Shown: positions 45,927-57,560 of the stretch, piece after piece
Position numbering within the stretch: the stretch's first letter is position 1
Layout of the letters: each line of letters starts with the position of its first letter
Assembly (NCBI GenBank): GCA_033782935.1
Contig: JAWQEG010001559.1
Coordinates: 1,861,001-1,925,000 of the forward strand
Source: Petrolisthes cinctipes
Lineage: Eukaryota; Arthropoda; Malacostraca; Decapoda; Porcellanidae
Length of the DNA: 64,000 nt
Direction of reading: 5' to 3'
Notes under the pieces: generated by a model
Told to the model about the DNA's origin: nothing
What the model saw: only the letters and a program-made list of their open reading frames with translations
The model's database searches: none
Program-made: the position numbers and the translations under genes

Positions 45927-47940
45927 AATGCATTTGGAGCATTGCATTTCATGATAGGTATATTTTTGGATATTCAAAAAGCATACGACATGACATGGCG
46001 TAACGGACTACTACAGAAACTTTACGCCTATGGCTTAAACTTTAAAGGGTAATTTGCCTATATTTATTAGTTAACATTTTCTGTCAGGTTGCCCTTTAAC
46101 GTAACATGCGACATATTTTTCCAAGAAGATGGGGTGCCCCAAGGAAGTGTACTTAGCCCAACTCTTTTCAGTATTGCTACTAATGATATTCTGTCATCAG
46201 CTTCTGTTCCCCGAAACCTTAAATACTCAATGTATGATGACGATTGTGCATTGTGGCACTCATCTCCCAATGTTCAATTTTCAGCGAGGCAGATTCAATT
46301 AGCACTTGACACTGTCCATCAGTAGGCCTTGCAGTGGGGTTTTGAGTTTTCTGTTCCTAAGTGTGTCGGCATTCTTTCCACACGTAAACATAGAGTACCT
46401 GAATTGCATATTACTTTAGATAATCAGCCGATACCTTTTCAAAATTCAGTAAGATTCCTAGGCCTACATTTTGACAGAAGGCTTAATGGGAGAAGTCATA
46501 TTAATTAATTGCTTGTTTGTTGTAGAAAGAAATTAAATGTCCTTAAATATTAATCCGATAAATCATGGGGAGCTGACAGAACATCTTTATTGATGGTGTA
46601 TAAGTCCCTCATACATTCAAAGCTGGACTATGGCGCACAGGTGTATGGGTCGGCGTCTGAGGCGACACTCAAGAGATTGGATGTATTTCAGAATGTATGT
46701 TTACGATTATGTCTTGGAGCTCTTCGATGTACTCGTGTGGGGCGGATGGAAGTAGAGGCTAATATACCTCCCCTCCGTATTCGTCGAGGCTATCTATTAC
46801 TATCATACGGTATTACCACCTACCGAAAACGATCGCTGGCCATCCCGGCTTGTGGGATCCTCCTGCAGTGGGAACATCTGCTGCATGGGGCCCGCAAGTC
46901 GGTGGCTGTGTGGCTTCACTTCCACTGTCCAGCGCTAGGGTATGACCTGTCTAGTGGGGATCGACTCATCATGTTAAATATAGCGCCCTTGGGATTCTAG
47001 TCCCACCAAAATTATTACTGACTGATTCTCCCAAGTCCCAGTCGCCGGAGGTGGAGGTCAGACAATTGTTCCGGAAGATCCTCATTAGAAACCAGCGTCA
47101 TTCCACTTGTACTGTACACTGATGGCTCGAAGACGGATGAATGTGTGGGTGCAAGTGTATGGTCAGCGGAGTGTTGTATTAGGTACCAGTTGCCCGTATA
47201 TGCATCTGTGTTTACTGCAGAACTATTTGCCATAGCTAGAGCTATAGATTTTGCTGAAAATTCAAATTACGACAGTTTTTTCATCTTTTCGGATTCACAG
47301 TCAGCCCTTCAGGCAATTAAATCTTGCAAAACGACTAAAAATGAAATCCTGGGCAATATTATCAATAAATTACATGTGTCTGCTAAGTCCTTCTCTCTGA
47401 TCTGGATGCCTGGTCATTGTCGAATCTTCGGTAATGAACAGGCTGACTTACTTGCAAAGTCGGCGGTAGAACTTGAGGAGATGTGGGAAGTCCCTTGGGA
47501 GCTACAGTCGTCTCTCTCTTTTTCGGTAAGAAATCAATTAAAATTCTGTGGCAAAGTCAGTGGACCGACCTGGCTATACCTACCATCAAGACCACCATAG
47601 AAGACTGGCCATCAGCTTATCGTCAACATCGCCGTGAGGAAGTTGTACTTGCAAGACTAAGAATGAATAGCACACTTTTAACTCATATGTTACCTTATGT
47701 CAATCATAGTTTCCCACCACAATGTAACACCTGTGGTGTGGTGCTATGAATCAGTCACATCATTTTGCACTGTAGTAGGTATGTTGGGGAGCGTCAGCCT
47801 CTGGCTGCCTATTGCAGGGTAAATTAAGTCCCCATGAATCTGAACTCTGTCTTGGGTGATGGGGATCCTGATGTGACTGATAAATTGATGACTTTCTTGA
47901 AAGAGATCGGACTACTCAGAGAGTTTTGACTTAGATTTTA
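45927..47940 (+). pseudogene. family E ORF2: RT palm and RNase H (copy 1)
   Basis: Resumes with NAFGALHFMIGIFLDIQKAY, then EDGVPQGSVLSPTLFSIATN and YDDDCALWH, where YADD is expected (Ala to Asp). Sequence between TYGMTW-type motifs shows stops near 46050, 46323 and 46505. Later blocks: SVRFLGLHFDRRL, LLMVYKSLIHSKLDYG, then RNase H with LYTDGSKTDECVG, FTAELFAIARAI, FSDSQSALQAI and IWMPGHCRIFGNEQADLLAK. The end is near 47928. The catalytic change and the stops mean the enzyme is dead. Confidence 0.85.
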
Positions 47941-48782
47941 TTATAATTAATGTGTGAGATGGGTATTGGGGTTTTTATACATATTTATACATCTATGTAT
48001 TGTCAACTGCCTCAATCAACACATAAATCACCACCATGCACCACAGTCCGCCGCCAAGTGGCGTCCCTCCTGCCAACCAATGACACTTTCACTCATATAC
48101 TGATCAACTCCAACCTTTCATCGCATTCCCAATATGAATCTTCCACTCCGTTCCTCCACCTCAATCCAGTGCACTTTCATACTCAACGTCTCATTCCCAT
48201 ACGCTCCATATGAACGAACCACCACAAGATGTTCGTTTTCACACTCACCATTGCATCCACATCCACACCATACTGCTCACGTCAACATATTTCATCATAT
48301 AGCTCACCATGTCAATATATCTCACCATGTCACTTTATTCAATTATTTTTTTTCTTTTTGTATATATATAAATTATGTACAATGTATATATCTATCAGGA
48401 CTAAAGTTAAATGTATTTTATATATATATTTATTTATGTATATTAGATTTATCTTTTATATACATTTATTTTTATATATGAGATTAGATTACTATATACT
48501 GTAAACTTTTGTATTCTTTGCCTTTGAATTAGCATAATGATGAAGGATTACAAATGACGTATGCGAGGAGGTGCTATTTCTGAGGCAATTCTCGCATACT
48601 GATGTGCCCTTCATTGTTCACATGAGCCAGCATTTATGACTGGAGCGAACTACTGGGATGGCATATTTGTTTACATTTATGTCATCCTGGGATCGCAAGG
48701 TCATAGATGCTGGAGTTGCAAGCCTAATACCCCCATCAGGGGTGATGGCTTTTTAACGTAAAGTAAAAAAAAAGAAAAAAAG
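47941..48782 (+). other. family E 3' UTR
   Basis: About 840 bp after the RNase H/C-terminal region. It has a TA-rich part (48360-48510) and ends in an A-rich run at 48763-48782, the likely 3' tail. ATACCCCCATCAGGGGTGAT at 48729-48748 is a short palindrome (CCCCATCAGGGG) just before the tail and may be a 3' structural signal. Confidence 0.5.
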
Positions 48783-49471
48783 GAAAAGGCAGCGCCATTA
48801 TGCGTCCAGACTTTGTTGAGTCAAGACCTCGTCCTCTCTGTGCATAGCGACAACTGATACCAGTACTGTCCTTGGGGCTACCCTGCTGGTCTACCAGGGC
48901 CTCTTACTAGCAGTACTCTGTTGTCTCTTTACCTTGGTAAAGTAATAAATTAAAGTAAATTTGCAGCGTTTTGATGCACTGCTGTGCTGCACCTTCATTG
49001 TTTTGGTTTTGCTGGAGGACAACCAGTAGTACATGGTAGAAAGTAGTTAGTTGTTCCCCACACCAGACCCGCAGCACTCGCTGCCTCAGGGGAAACCCTG
49101 TGGTAGGGAGGCCCAGCAGTTTGGTGCGTCATTTGGGCGCCTCTTTCTCTTAATCTACTTTTTCTTCCATATTTTCTGTGCGACCTCCTAGGCCTACGGT
49201 TGTCTCTTGGCTGAGCAACGATATTCGCTTGGGAGGTGGGTCCTAACTACACCACCCCTCGCATTAGGCAGGTTCGGTGGTGGTGAAATTCCTCCCGCAC
49301 ACACTCCGATCCCCTAGCTGGTACTAGAGAACGCCGCCAGGCTACCACTAGGGGGGTGGGGACGAGTAAAGGCAACTATTATTTCCCTAAGTTATTGTCC
49401 ATTTTGGGGAGTTGATACAATAGTTAAGGGAGTTAGGTGAGTGTGCTAGGAGAGGAGTCGGACGGAGTCCG

Positions 49472-51269
49472 ATGTCCCGGATGAATGATTCCCCGACTAG
49501 CCTCCCTCCTCCTCAAGGAGGGAGGTTAACGACCAAGGACCAAACTAGGACAACGGCAGACGATAATGGAATCCCTACGGTAGACGGACAACGACAATTT
49601 GATATTGAAATTCCTTCCAAGAATGCTCGTTATGTTAATGTTCGATGTGTGATCGTGAGTCAGTCTCTCAAGGCTGTTAGCCCATTTATCATCAAAAAGG
49701 TCCTTGATGGTCAGGTGGGTGGCAGTCTTGATTATGTTAAGAAGTTGCGTGATGGTAGTCTCCTGGTTAAAGTGCTGAATGCATCCCAGATTAAGGATCT
49801 CCTTAGACTGAAGCAGATTCATGACCTTAGGGTGAAAACCACTATTCCAGTGGGGCCAAATACCTGTAAGGGTGTCATTTTCCATAGGGATTTGGCCGCT
49901 CTGAATGAGGAAGACATTCTAGAGGGAATGAAGGACCAAGGCGTTGTTGATGTACACTCTCCCAAAAAAGTATCGGCAATGCTGGCTAGATCCTGCTGAA
50001 AAAAGATCGAAGCTACATGTATGACTGTACTGTGGGGTTGGTATTCCTGCGGGCAATGAGTTGACTCTCATTTCTGTACTAACGTGAAAACCTCTAGCAT
50101 GCATAATTCATGTATTATGCAAGTCGTGGAGTAAGAGTTGTGACTTCATATTTACAGATATATGTTATGTGATTTTAATGATTGATGGTTTTGGGGGGAG
50201 GGAGAATTTACTGAATTCTTGAATATAATGAGAATGATAACCCAGAGAATAAAGTTACCAAATGGGATTTAAACCAAAAAGTAATCTTTGAGTAGATTCG
50301 CTGTAACTGTAGTATCCTCTCTTAAATATAATGCAGTTATAGCATAGGGTAGAATCAAGTAGGCTTATTCTTTTCCTTCTCATACTTCTAAGTAAGATTT
50401 TGTAAAGTAACACAAACAGACATTGCCCTCTCCAGAAAGTGATGTGCATAAACAAATATGTGAAGCAACCAACACCTCAAAGCTTCACTCGATAATCTCG
50501 GGGCCTCAGTCTCAGGCCACGACTGACGGCCTCCTGTCCCGAGGTAGAGGTATATATATAAAAAAAAAAAATTAAAACTAAAATAAATAAAGAGAAAGAT
50601 AACGTTATATACCATTCGGTAACTACGGTGTGGAATAGCTGAGTTTTCAGCATTAGAAAGGGGCAAATCTTACGATAATATTTGAAATTTCTCTAACAGG
50701 TGGAAACATGCGAATATGTTTCGATTTACATCCACTATAGTTTCTCTGACTCATGAAGCAATACGAATATGCATAATTGACAACTGATCGGCAGGAATAC
50801 CACTATCTATAAGGTTTCAAAGCAATGTTCCATAATGCTACGTTTATTGTCGTTTTTGTTCATTCGTTTTAATGCCGATACTTTTTGGGGAGAATGTACA
50901 AAGCATGACCAGGATGAGAGAGAACAAGAGAGAGAAATTTAGCTTATGTTTTATGACATTTCTTTCAGCTCAGATTCTGGACACAGTTAAGATTGGTTAC
51001 AAAATAGTTCATGTCAGACCATATGTTCAGAAACCTATGCGTTGTTTCCGTTGCCTGAAATTCGGTCACTCAGCATTGAGGTGCTTTAAAAAAGATTCAG
51101 GTTCATTCACTTGTGGTAAATATGAAGGTAGTCGCGAAACAGATTTGTGTACAGAGTCAGTTCTCAAGTGTGCTAATTGTTGCGGCCCCCACTAGGCAAG
51201 TGCATGTGACTACAGGAGCCTTAAAGTGGAGACTGAGACAATGGCATACATGAGGGCTCATGATGTCAG
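49472..51269 (+). pseudogene. family E ORF1 (copy 2), split by a TIR element
   Basis: The ATG at 49472 begins MSRMNDSPTSLPPPQGG and continues ARYVNVRCVIVSQSLKAVSP, FIIKKVLDG and LRDGSLLVKVLNASQIKDLL, aligned with copy 1. After the insertion it reads QSMTRMRENKREKF, VKIGYKIVHVRPYVQKPMRC and the knuckles CFRCLKFGHSALRC and CGKY (second Cys lost), then CANCCGPH and a TAG where another residue is expected, then ACDY. Removing 49955-50896 and one TA keeps the frame. Confidence 0.82.
49955..50896. mobile_element. 942-bp TA-flanked TIR element in family E ORF1
   Basis: The ends are CACTCTCCCAAAAAAGTATC on the left and, on the minus strand, CATTCTCCCCAAAAAGTATC on the right, both followed by GGCA. 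TA is duplicated at 49953-49954 and 50897-50898; TGTACA is shared at both borders, so a longer duplication is possible. Subterminal GGTATTCCTGC blocks are also inverted. No ORF of note is present. Excision restores the family E frame. Confidence 0.82.
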
Positions 51270-51474
51270 TTATGTTTTTTTTTTTTTATTATTATTCATT
51301 GCGCCGTAGCGTCAGTCAACAGGCAGACAACAGTACACTAGGGTAGGCGAGACTCATGAGAATCCAATGACTACCCACACACACACGCACACACACAGAC
51401 ACACACACATCACGAAAACATAACAGAATGAAGCACAAGCATACAGACAAATATTTACAGACAAATATAGGGTG

Positions 51475-52453
51475 GCGTACCAGAAGTTCCTCCAGAACCT
51501 GATGGTTCAGCAGGTGTCGACACACCACATCAAGTGGGAGGCCCCGGGGCAGCAAGTGTCGGACAGTGGAGCAGGCTAGGCAATAGTGCTCTATAGTGTT
51601 AGCACGAGGCGCTCGACACAAGCGACACTCGGTGAAGAGAGGCTCACCCTACATCCCAGCAACCCGCCACGGTGGCACATAGCCAAGCCTCAAACGAGCA
51701 GAGACTACATTGTGCCTCCGAACCACGAGACCTCGAACGATGGTAGGAATATCTGTGACGGCAGACAGACTCGTAATGGGTGATGGAGATGCTGAACGGC
51801 CTCTCTGCATCCCTACGTCGCTGTACAGGGAGGAGAGCGAACTCTAGAAAGGTAACATGTCAGGGAGAGAGGACGTCCAACACCACGAGAAGGCAGATGG
51901 CAGGCTTCCTTTGCGAGTCTGTCAACTGTACCATTGTGACATAAACCTACATGGGATGGCACCCATAAAAATTTGAGTCAAGTTACGATGACACAATAAG
52001 GCCAAAAACGATAAAATCTGCTGAATAACAGTAGAGTGTGTGGGCTGAACACTAGAGAGGGAATGAAGGGCAGGTTTGGAGTCACAAAAAATGGCAGCAT
52101 TCACTCCACGTTGACAAACAAGACTAACAGCATCCAGAATGGCATACAGTTCACACAATGTTGAGCTAGAGTGCTTACAGAGACGACGGCCAACCCAGCC
52201 CCCTGGAGGTGTCTCCAGGTCAGGCAAGAAAACGGCACAACCTGCAGTACCATCCACTTGCAATGAGCCATCAGTGTAGAGGCAGTATGGATCTGTGATG
52301 GAGGACGTCACTGTTTCTATGTGTTCCAGAGCCAACTGCCGCTGTAGAGACGGCAGTTCCGACTTGGAAGTAGGTGTGAAGCTCACATCAGGTGTTGGTA
52401 GCATCCACGGAGGGGGCCCTGGGGGGACGACTGCAACCATTATATCTATATTA
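51475..52453 (-). pseudogene. family B RNase H and C-terminal motif (copy 4, downstream part)
   Basis: Minus-strand reading gives LYTDGSLQVDG, LCELYAILDA and FCDSKPALHS, then frameshifted sequence through the CRLC/H/C motif to the C-terminal VRHP region near 51475, where a short deletion/duplication of ACAGACAAATAT replaces the last residues. It is the continuation of the ORF2 at 59731-62280. Confidence 0.82.
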
Positions 52454-52831
52454 GTGCATTTGTCGCGGCTTCTAGCCGCTTAAATTGTATTTATTGGTTG
52501 TGAAACCAGCACAGCTGGATTGCTATTGCTATAGAATACGCCCCTTCTCCAGCCCAGGCCCCGTATAGGCATAATCTGGGTTGGAAGGGTCTATTCCGTT
52601 ACGATCATCAGAAGTAAATCAAAATTCAAATCTGGCGCTGTACTGATAGTGGAGCCACCTGGTGGCGTGATGAGGTATTAAGCCCGCTCTCCGCTCGAAG
52701 GCAATCGGTCACTCCAATGAGAAAGAAAGTGAATGCCTGCCGCATTGGGAGGTGGGTGGGACAGTCAAAGCTGTGCTGGTTTCACAACCAATAAATACAA
52801 TTTAAGCGGCTAGAAGCCGCGACAAATGCAC
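52454..52831. mobile_element. 378-bp TA-flanked MITE
   Basis: GTGCATTTGTCGCGGCTTCT at 52454 is mirrored by its exact complement ending at 52831. The inverted repeats extend about 62 bp and include a small hairpin (GCGGCTTCTAGCCGC). TA precedes (52452-52453) and follows (52832-52833). About 220 bp of its left part is nearly identical to the reverse complement of 59505-59690, so it is related to the neighbouring large element. Confidence 0.82.
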
Positions 52832-52965
52832 TATTATTGGTATAGTGAAACCAGCACAGCTGGATTGCTATGCATGCGATGCGGTAGGTGGGAGGTGAGG
52901 TGGAGGCAATCACGTGCTAGTTAAGAGCGGTCGAGAGAGCGGAGAATCAGAAAAATAACCGAGCA

Positions 52966-53612
52966 GGGTGAGGTTGAAGCTAAAGCAACTTCCAACACTG
53001 GCTAGGGGACTAGCTGTGGTGGGAGTGTAGTAGCTCATCAAATATAAACCGTAGACCATTCTGTTATAGACCAGAATTGTTACTCAACTAAAGTCTTTAT
53101 AGGCAGACTCGAGGGGTCGACGAGCCCGGGACTTCTTGGAGTGGCGGGACCTTTTAGCCGATCGCTTGCGTCCTCTAGAGCGACCCGAGGAGCCGGCTCT
53201 AGAAGGCGACGAAGCTGGAGGTTCCCTGCTGGTCCCTTGTACCGGTGAGGTAGTCGGGGGAACCAGCGCGACAGACTCGCTCGCTTCCCGGGGGGAGAAG
53301 CCCCGAGAAGGAGTCATAGTACCTTCTAGGGAAGGAGGCTCAATCTCTCAGGCCTCAGGAGGTTCTAGCCCCTGAAACTCCGAGAGACAGGTAGAAGGGT
53401 AACGGGACCTACCCTGGGCACCCCCCCCCATCATAAAAGGTAACCGAGCTCAGGTGAGGCTGAAGCTAAAGCAACTTCCAACACTGGCTAGGGGACTAGC
53501 TGTGGTGGAAGTGTTGTAATAGCTTATAATAAAATATATATACCGTAGACTATTCTGTTATAGACCAGAATTGTTAACCAACTAAAATCTTTATAGGCAG
53601 ACTCGAGGGGTC
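52966..53612. repeat. pair of ~155-bp direct repeats (52966-53116 and 53447-53612)
   Basis: Both copies share GAAGCTAAAGCAACTTCCAA, CACTGGCTAGGGGACTAGCT, TATAGACCAGAATTGTTA and TTTATAGGCAGACTCGAGGG. A third, more diverged copy lies at about 54405-54530. They bracket an Arg/Ser-rich coding segment. Split direct repeats of this sort occur in Ngaro-type tyrosine-recombinase retroelements, but the assignment here is tentative. Confidence 0.75.
53084..53317 (-). pseudogene. Arg/Ser-rich gag-like segment
   Basis: The minus-strand frame reads TPSRGFSPREASESVALVPP, then SSGRSRGRKRSAKRSRHSKK, a strongly basic, Ser-rich stretch of about 78 residues. Similar segments occur on the minus strand at about 57500-57300 and 57268-57100. 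Basic gag-like regions are found in DIRS-type elements; no domain is recognisable, so this is a description rather than a function. Confidence 0.45.
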
Positions 53613-53779
53613 AGGTACAGGAGAGGGGGTGCCCCCGCCCCCCCCCCCCACCCCACCCCCTTTTTATTAAAGTCCTCTGAGCTAGGGCTATGGCCCCGGC
53701 TCAGGTCATGCGATCCTGAGGGGATGAAGGAGGACACAAGGATGCAGTAATCCTGTGTTTAATATATATATCCAGTCAC

Positions 53780-54316
53780 TCATCCGATTGACCTAAGGAA
53801 AAGAGGGTTACCGGACCTAGAGTTGTAGAAGAGGTGGTCCGGAGAAGCCCCTCTCGCCGCCTCCACGTATGTAGTAAACGCGTGGACTGGACAGAGGGGG
53901 TGGAAACTTCCATCCCTCAGGAACGAGGGTACTGCGAGAGGGCCAATCCTGTCGTCAGCCTGCTCGTTCTTAGCTAGGAAAGCAGGAGAGGGGGGAATAG
54001 TTAAAGAAGTAAGGTTAGGGCTTACAGATGAAAAGGCTGTGTGACGGGTAAGGGCTGCCAACTGAGAGGCCCTGTACCCTGTAGCTAAGGAGAGCAGGAA
54101 GAGAGCTTTCTGGAGGAGGTGACAAACCTCCAGAGGAACCCCCTCGAAGGTCAGGTAGGAAAAGGACGAGGTGAAGGGCCAGGAGGGAGTCTGGGCCTGC
54201 CATTCTCCCGGCCCTAGTCCACGTGTTACGAAGGGAGGTAAGGGCGGGGGAGTTCTGGGGGCGGGCAGAGGCAGGTGTCTCCCAACCCAGCTCAGCCCCG
54301 GGGAGGCACACCGCAC
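53780..54316 (-). pseudogene. tyrosine recombinase fragment (DIRS/Ngaro/Crypton type)
   Basis: The 178-residue minus-strand frame has KALFLLSLATGYRASQLAAL, matching the box I region of tyrosine recombinases, with the first catalytic Arg in GYRAS. It is followed by LTSLTIPPSPAFLAKNEQ, then FHPLCPVHAFTTYVEAARG and DHLFYNSRSGNPL. The wording is that of the integrase-like recombinases of DIRS-type retroelements. The box II motif (H-x-x-R) and the catalytic Tyr are missing because the frame ends at 53780, so it is inactive. Confidence 0.75.
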
Positions 54317-54539
54317 GCCAAAGGGTCGTAACCCTTGGGCGTGAAGCAGGGTGCGTGAGGCGAACAGTGCAGGTGGCCGACCATCGTAAAACGATTTCCC
54401 AAAGCTAGGGTGGTAGCTGCTGTGGAAGGGTTGTTACTCATATAATTTATTATCATAATATACGGACAACTTTCTGTTAAAACCAGAAAGTGTTACAAGT
54501 CGTAAGTCTTTAAAGACACCCTCGAGAGGATAGGCCAGG

Positions 54540-56240
54540 GGGTCGAGGGCCCCCCCCCCCCATTTTTGTTGTTAGGGTCCTCCGAACCTAGGCTATGGCC
54601 TAGGTTCGGGTAAAATATCCCGAGTGGAGAAAAGAAACACCAAGATGTTCTAACCATGAGACTGTACAGAATGGAGATGACGTATGGGATGACTGGTGAT
54701 GGAAGGTAAGTCGTCCGACCTTTTCCATTCGGGCGCACCCTCCCCCTTTTCTGTCTCCCACGGGGACCCTGTGGTAAGGTGGGCGGAGTCCCCATTGCAA
54801 CACAGGGGGTGAGGGAGAGCGAGTGGAACAGATACCTCGTCCTGAAGGATGTGGTGGATGTCCCCCCCCCCCCCCCCAGATCCCGTACCCGCTCCACCGC
54901 GGGGACTCGGAGAGAGCAGGTCCAGGAACGGGTCCCGCCGCTTCCACCATGGTAGGTGGGGAAGGGCGCGTGGCCTACGGACAAACCGAAAAGTTCGTCC
55001 CCTTCCCGCTTCACTAGCCCGTCGTGCCTTCTCACCCAAACCTCTGGTTGAGAAGGATCGGGAGACTACGAACCCGTCTGCCCTCCTCTGAAGAGTGAGT
55101 CCAGGACGAAGGAAGAAAGGCCCAAGAGTAGGGAAGGTACCCGTCTTCCACAGGATGAGGCGACGGGAAAGGAGGAGGAGAGGCAGCCAGCTCCTCCGCC
55201 AGGGTGCCCCTCGGGGACTCGAGACCCAGAGAGATTGGGGGAACGGGAACGGCTCCAAAAACCCCAGGTGGACTCGAGTCCCCTACCGGCGACGCGGCAG
55301 GGAAGGTGAGAAGGGCGGGTTCAGGAACGGGTACCGTTGCAATAGTGGGGCTGTGGGGTGGCACATTATTGGCCGGCTCCCCCACTAGGGAATGAGGCGA
55401 ACCTTAAATCTCACGAGGCTGTCTGGGACAGTGTCGAGAGTGTAACGCCAGGACCGTCCTGAGCACTAATACAAGGCATCGACCAGGGTAAGCCGAAGCC
55501 CCAATATCCCCTCGCCCGCATCCCATAAGTGGAATGCATGCAATGAAAGGTTAAGGACGTAGTTAAAAAGCCCCCATTGAGTGAGTATGGTGTACAAGAC
55601 ACAAATCTTGCTGCTCCATGTCTCCCTGTTATGGGGATACAAAACAGGTGATCCGAGGCGAGGACTAGGGTAGCTGTAATATCATCCTTGAGAGCTTGGA
55701 CATGACACCAAGAGTGACATGTGCAGCTTGGTAGGACGGTAGGCAACAACCGGAGCCGTATAGTTTATCAATGGTTTGTTTGAATTTGGTAAGGACCACC
55801 GTGAGGTGAGAAAACTACTTTGAAAACTTCCCAGCCAAGCAGAACAGAAGACTGGTGGGTCAAGCAGTTACCTGAAATGTCTGGGGAAGCTAAGCCAAAC
55901 TATGAATAAACAAACTTTTGTGGGAATTTATGGGGGACCAACAGTTGCCCCACCGCTGGAAGACATACCTCAATTGAAACCCTAGGTCAGCACAGAGTAG
56001 GGTGTCTCGTTCTTGGTAAAGAATGATTGACGTTTTGGAGAACCCTGGTGACCACCTGCGAATCATTACAGGAAAAGAGGGACGTAAAAACGTCAATGTC
56101 AGTGAGGCCAGTGACTGGAAAACCCCCCGAGTTTGAGTGTTGTTACAGCTCTGAGAACATTTTAAAATGTTATCCCATTCGCTCTCCTATTTCCCTCACG
56201 CGGCAAAGAGGCCGTGTGTTATAAACTCTCATGAACTAGC
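54540..56240. other. GC-rich interior with uncertain coding content
   Basis: Several overlapping long ORFs occur here on the minus strand, mainly because of GC-rich, Pro/Ser/Gly-coding sequence. None has a recognisable domain. Long C runs at 54549-54562 and 54859-54878 are prone to sequencing error, which could hide frames. It may be diverged DIRS-type gag. Confidence 0.35.
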
Positions 56241-56259
56241 TGCCGTAGGCTGAGTCCCA

Positions 56260-57110
56260 GGTACCCCCTAGGCTGGGACCCCAGGTTCAGGTCCAGCTAG
56301 CCACTAGGTTCAGGTCCAGGTAGCCACTAGGTTCAGGTCCAGGTAGCCCCTAGGCTGAGGACCATGTCGCACTAGGTTGAGCCCCGGGTAGCGCCTAGGT
56401 TGTGCATAGGTACCGCCTTGGCTGAGCCCGAGGTAGCCTTTAGGTTGTGCACAGGTAGAACCTTGGCTGTGGTCGAAGCCTAGCTGGCTAGGTCCCAGCA
56501 GGCCTCTCAGTCAGTACCCTCCCGGGTTGTTGGTTGAGCGGGTCCTGCTATTGGTGCTAGGTTGTGCATAGGCAGCACCTAGATAGTGGAGGAGACTGGC
56601 TGGCCAGGTCCTCGCAGGCTTGTCAGTCAGTACCCTACCGGGTCCTTGGCTGAGCGGGTCCTGCTCTTGGCCCTAGGTTGTGCATGGGTAGAACCCTAGC
56701 TGGCCAGGTCCTAGCAGGTTTATCAGTCGGGACCCTACCGGGTCCTTGGCTGAGCGGGTCCTGCTGTTGGCACTAGGTTGTGCATGGGTAGCACCCTAGG
56801 CTGTGGTAGGAGCCTAGCTGGCTAGGTCCTAGCAGGCTTGCCAGTTAGTACCCCACCGGGTCCTTGGCTGAAAGGGTCCTGTTCTTGGCACTAGGTTGTG
56901 CCTGGGTAGCCCCCTAGTTGGCCAGGTCCTAGCAGGTTTGTCAGTTAGTACCCTACTGGGTCCTTGGCTGAGAGGGACCTGCTCTTTGGTACTAGGTTGT
57001 GCATGGGTAGAACCCTAGGCTGTGGTCGGAGCCTAGTTGGCAGGGACCTGCAGGTTCGTCAGTCGGTACCCCACCGGGTCCTTAGCTGAGGAGGACCTGC
57101 ATTTGGTGCT
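56260..57110. repeat. tandem repeat array (28-bp and ~115-bp units)
   Basis: From about 56283 the unit TAGGTTCAGGTCCAGGTAGCCAC recurs about three times (28 bp). From about 56480 a longer unit of roughly 105-155 bp recurs about six times, with the core GGTCCTAGCAGGCTTGTCAG, ACCGGGTCCTTGGCTGAG, GGTCCTGCTCTTGGCACTAG and GTTGTGCATGGGTAG. Copies differ by substitutions and by an optional CCTAGGCTGTGGT insert. Confidence 0.8.
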
Positions 57111-57117
57111 ACGCTTG

Positions 57118-57560
57118 CTCCCTCGGGAGCGGCTCTTTGAGCGCGTCCGCGGGGGAGAAGGAGCCTTTCCTTGCTGGGCCCTGGTACCTGGGAGGTGACC
57201 AGGGGTGCAGCCCGACGGTCTGACCCCCTCCTGCTGAGGTGGGAACCTCGGGGGGTTATCAGAGCCAACTAAAGGAAGGAGAGGAGGCCTCTCGGGGTGC
57301 TAGGGACCCGAAACCCTGTGGACCCGAGGGCGAGACCTCCTCCTGGACTCGTGCTTGCACCCCCGAGAGCGGCTCGAGGAGCTCGCCCTTGGGGGAGACG
57401 AAGCAGCTTCCCTGCTGGGTCCTGGTACCAGACAGGTAGCCAGGGGGGCCAGCGTGGTGGTCTGGCTCGCTTCCGGGAATGGTGGGAAACCACGGAAGGG
57501 AGGCACAGAACCATCCAGGGAAGGCGACAGGGACTCGGCGGGGTGCTAGGAGCTTGATCC
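57118..57560 (-). repeat. two diverged copies of the Arg/Ser-rich coding segment
   Basis: About 57118-57290 and 57355-57530 share GAGCGGCTC, GGGGGAGA, TTCCCTGCTGG, CCTGGTACC and CCAGGGG in order. A third relative is at 53165-53320. The spacing is about 240 bp. On the minus strand they encode Arg/Ser/Pro-rich peptides. This is a local duplication of part of a gag-like region. Confidence 0.6.

Larger units (their letters stand above)
37601..48782 (+). mobile_element. family E: RNase H LINE, copy 1, interrupted twice by family B
   Basis: Three segments belong together: 37601-38245 (ORF1), 42898-45228 (ORF1 end, endonuclease, RT start) and 45927-48782 (RT, RNase H, 3' UTR with an A-rich end at about 48763-48782). 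The first gap holds an antisense family B copy, the second a sense 5'-truncated one; coding sequence continues across both. The ORFs carry many frameshifts and stops, so this copy is older than family B. The left boundary is approximate. Confidence 0.8.
48783..51269 (+). mobile_element. family E LINE, copy 2 (5' part)
   Basis: Begins right after the A-rich end of copy 1 with a 690-bp leader, then ORF1 (49472-49954 and 50899-51269). A TIR element occupies 49955-50896. It is cut at 51270 by the poly(T) end of an antisense family B copy. No ORF2 of this copy is in the window. The tandem arrangement of two E copies in the same orientation is notable. Confidence 0.75.
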
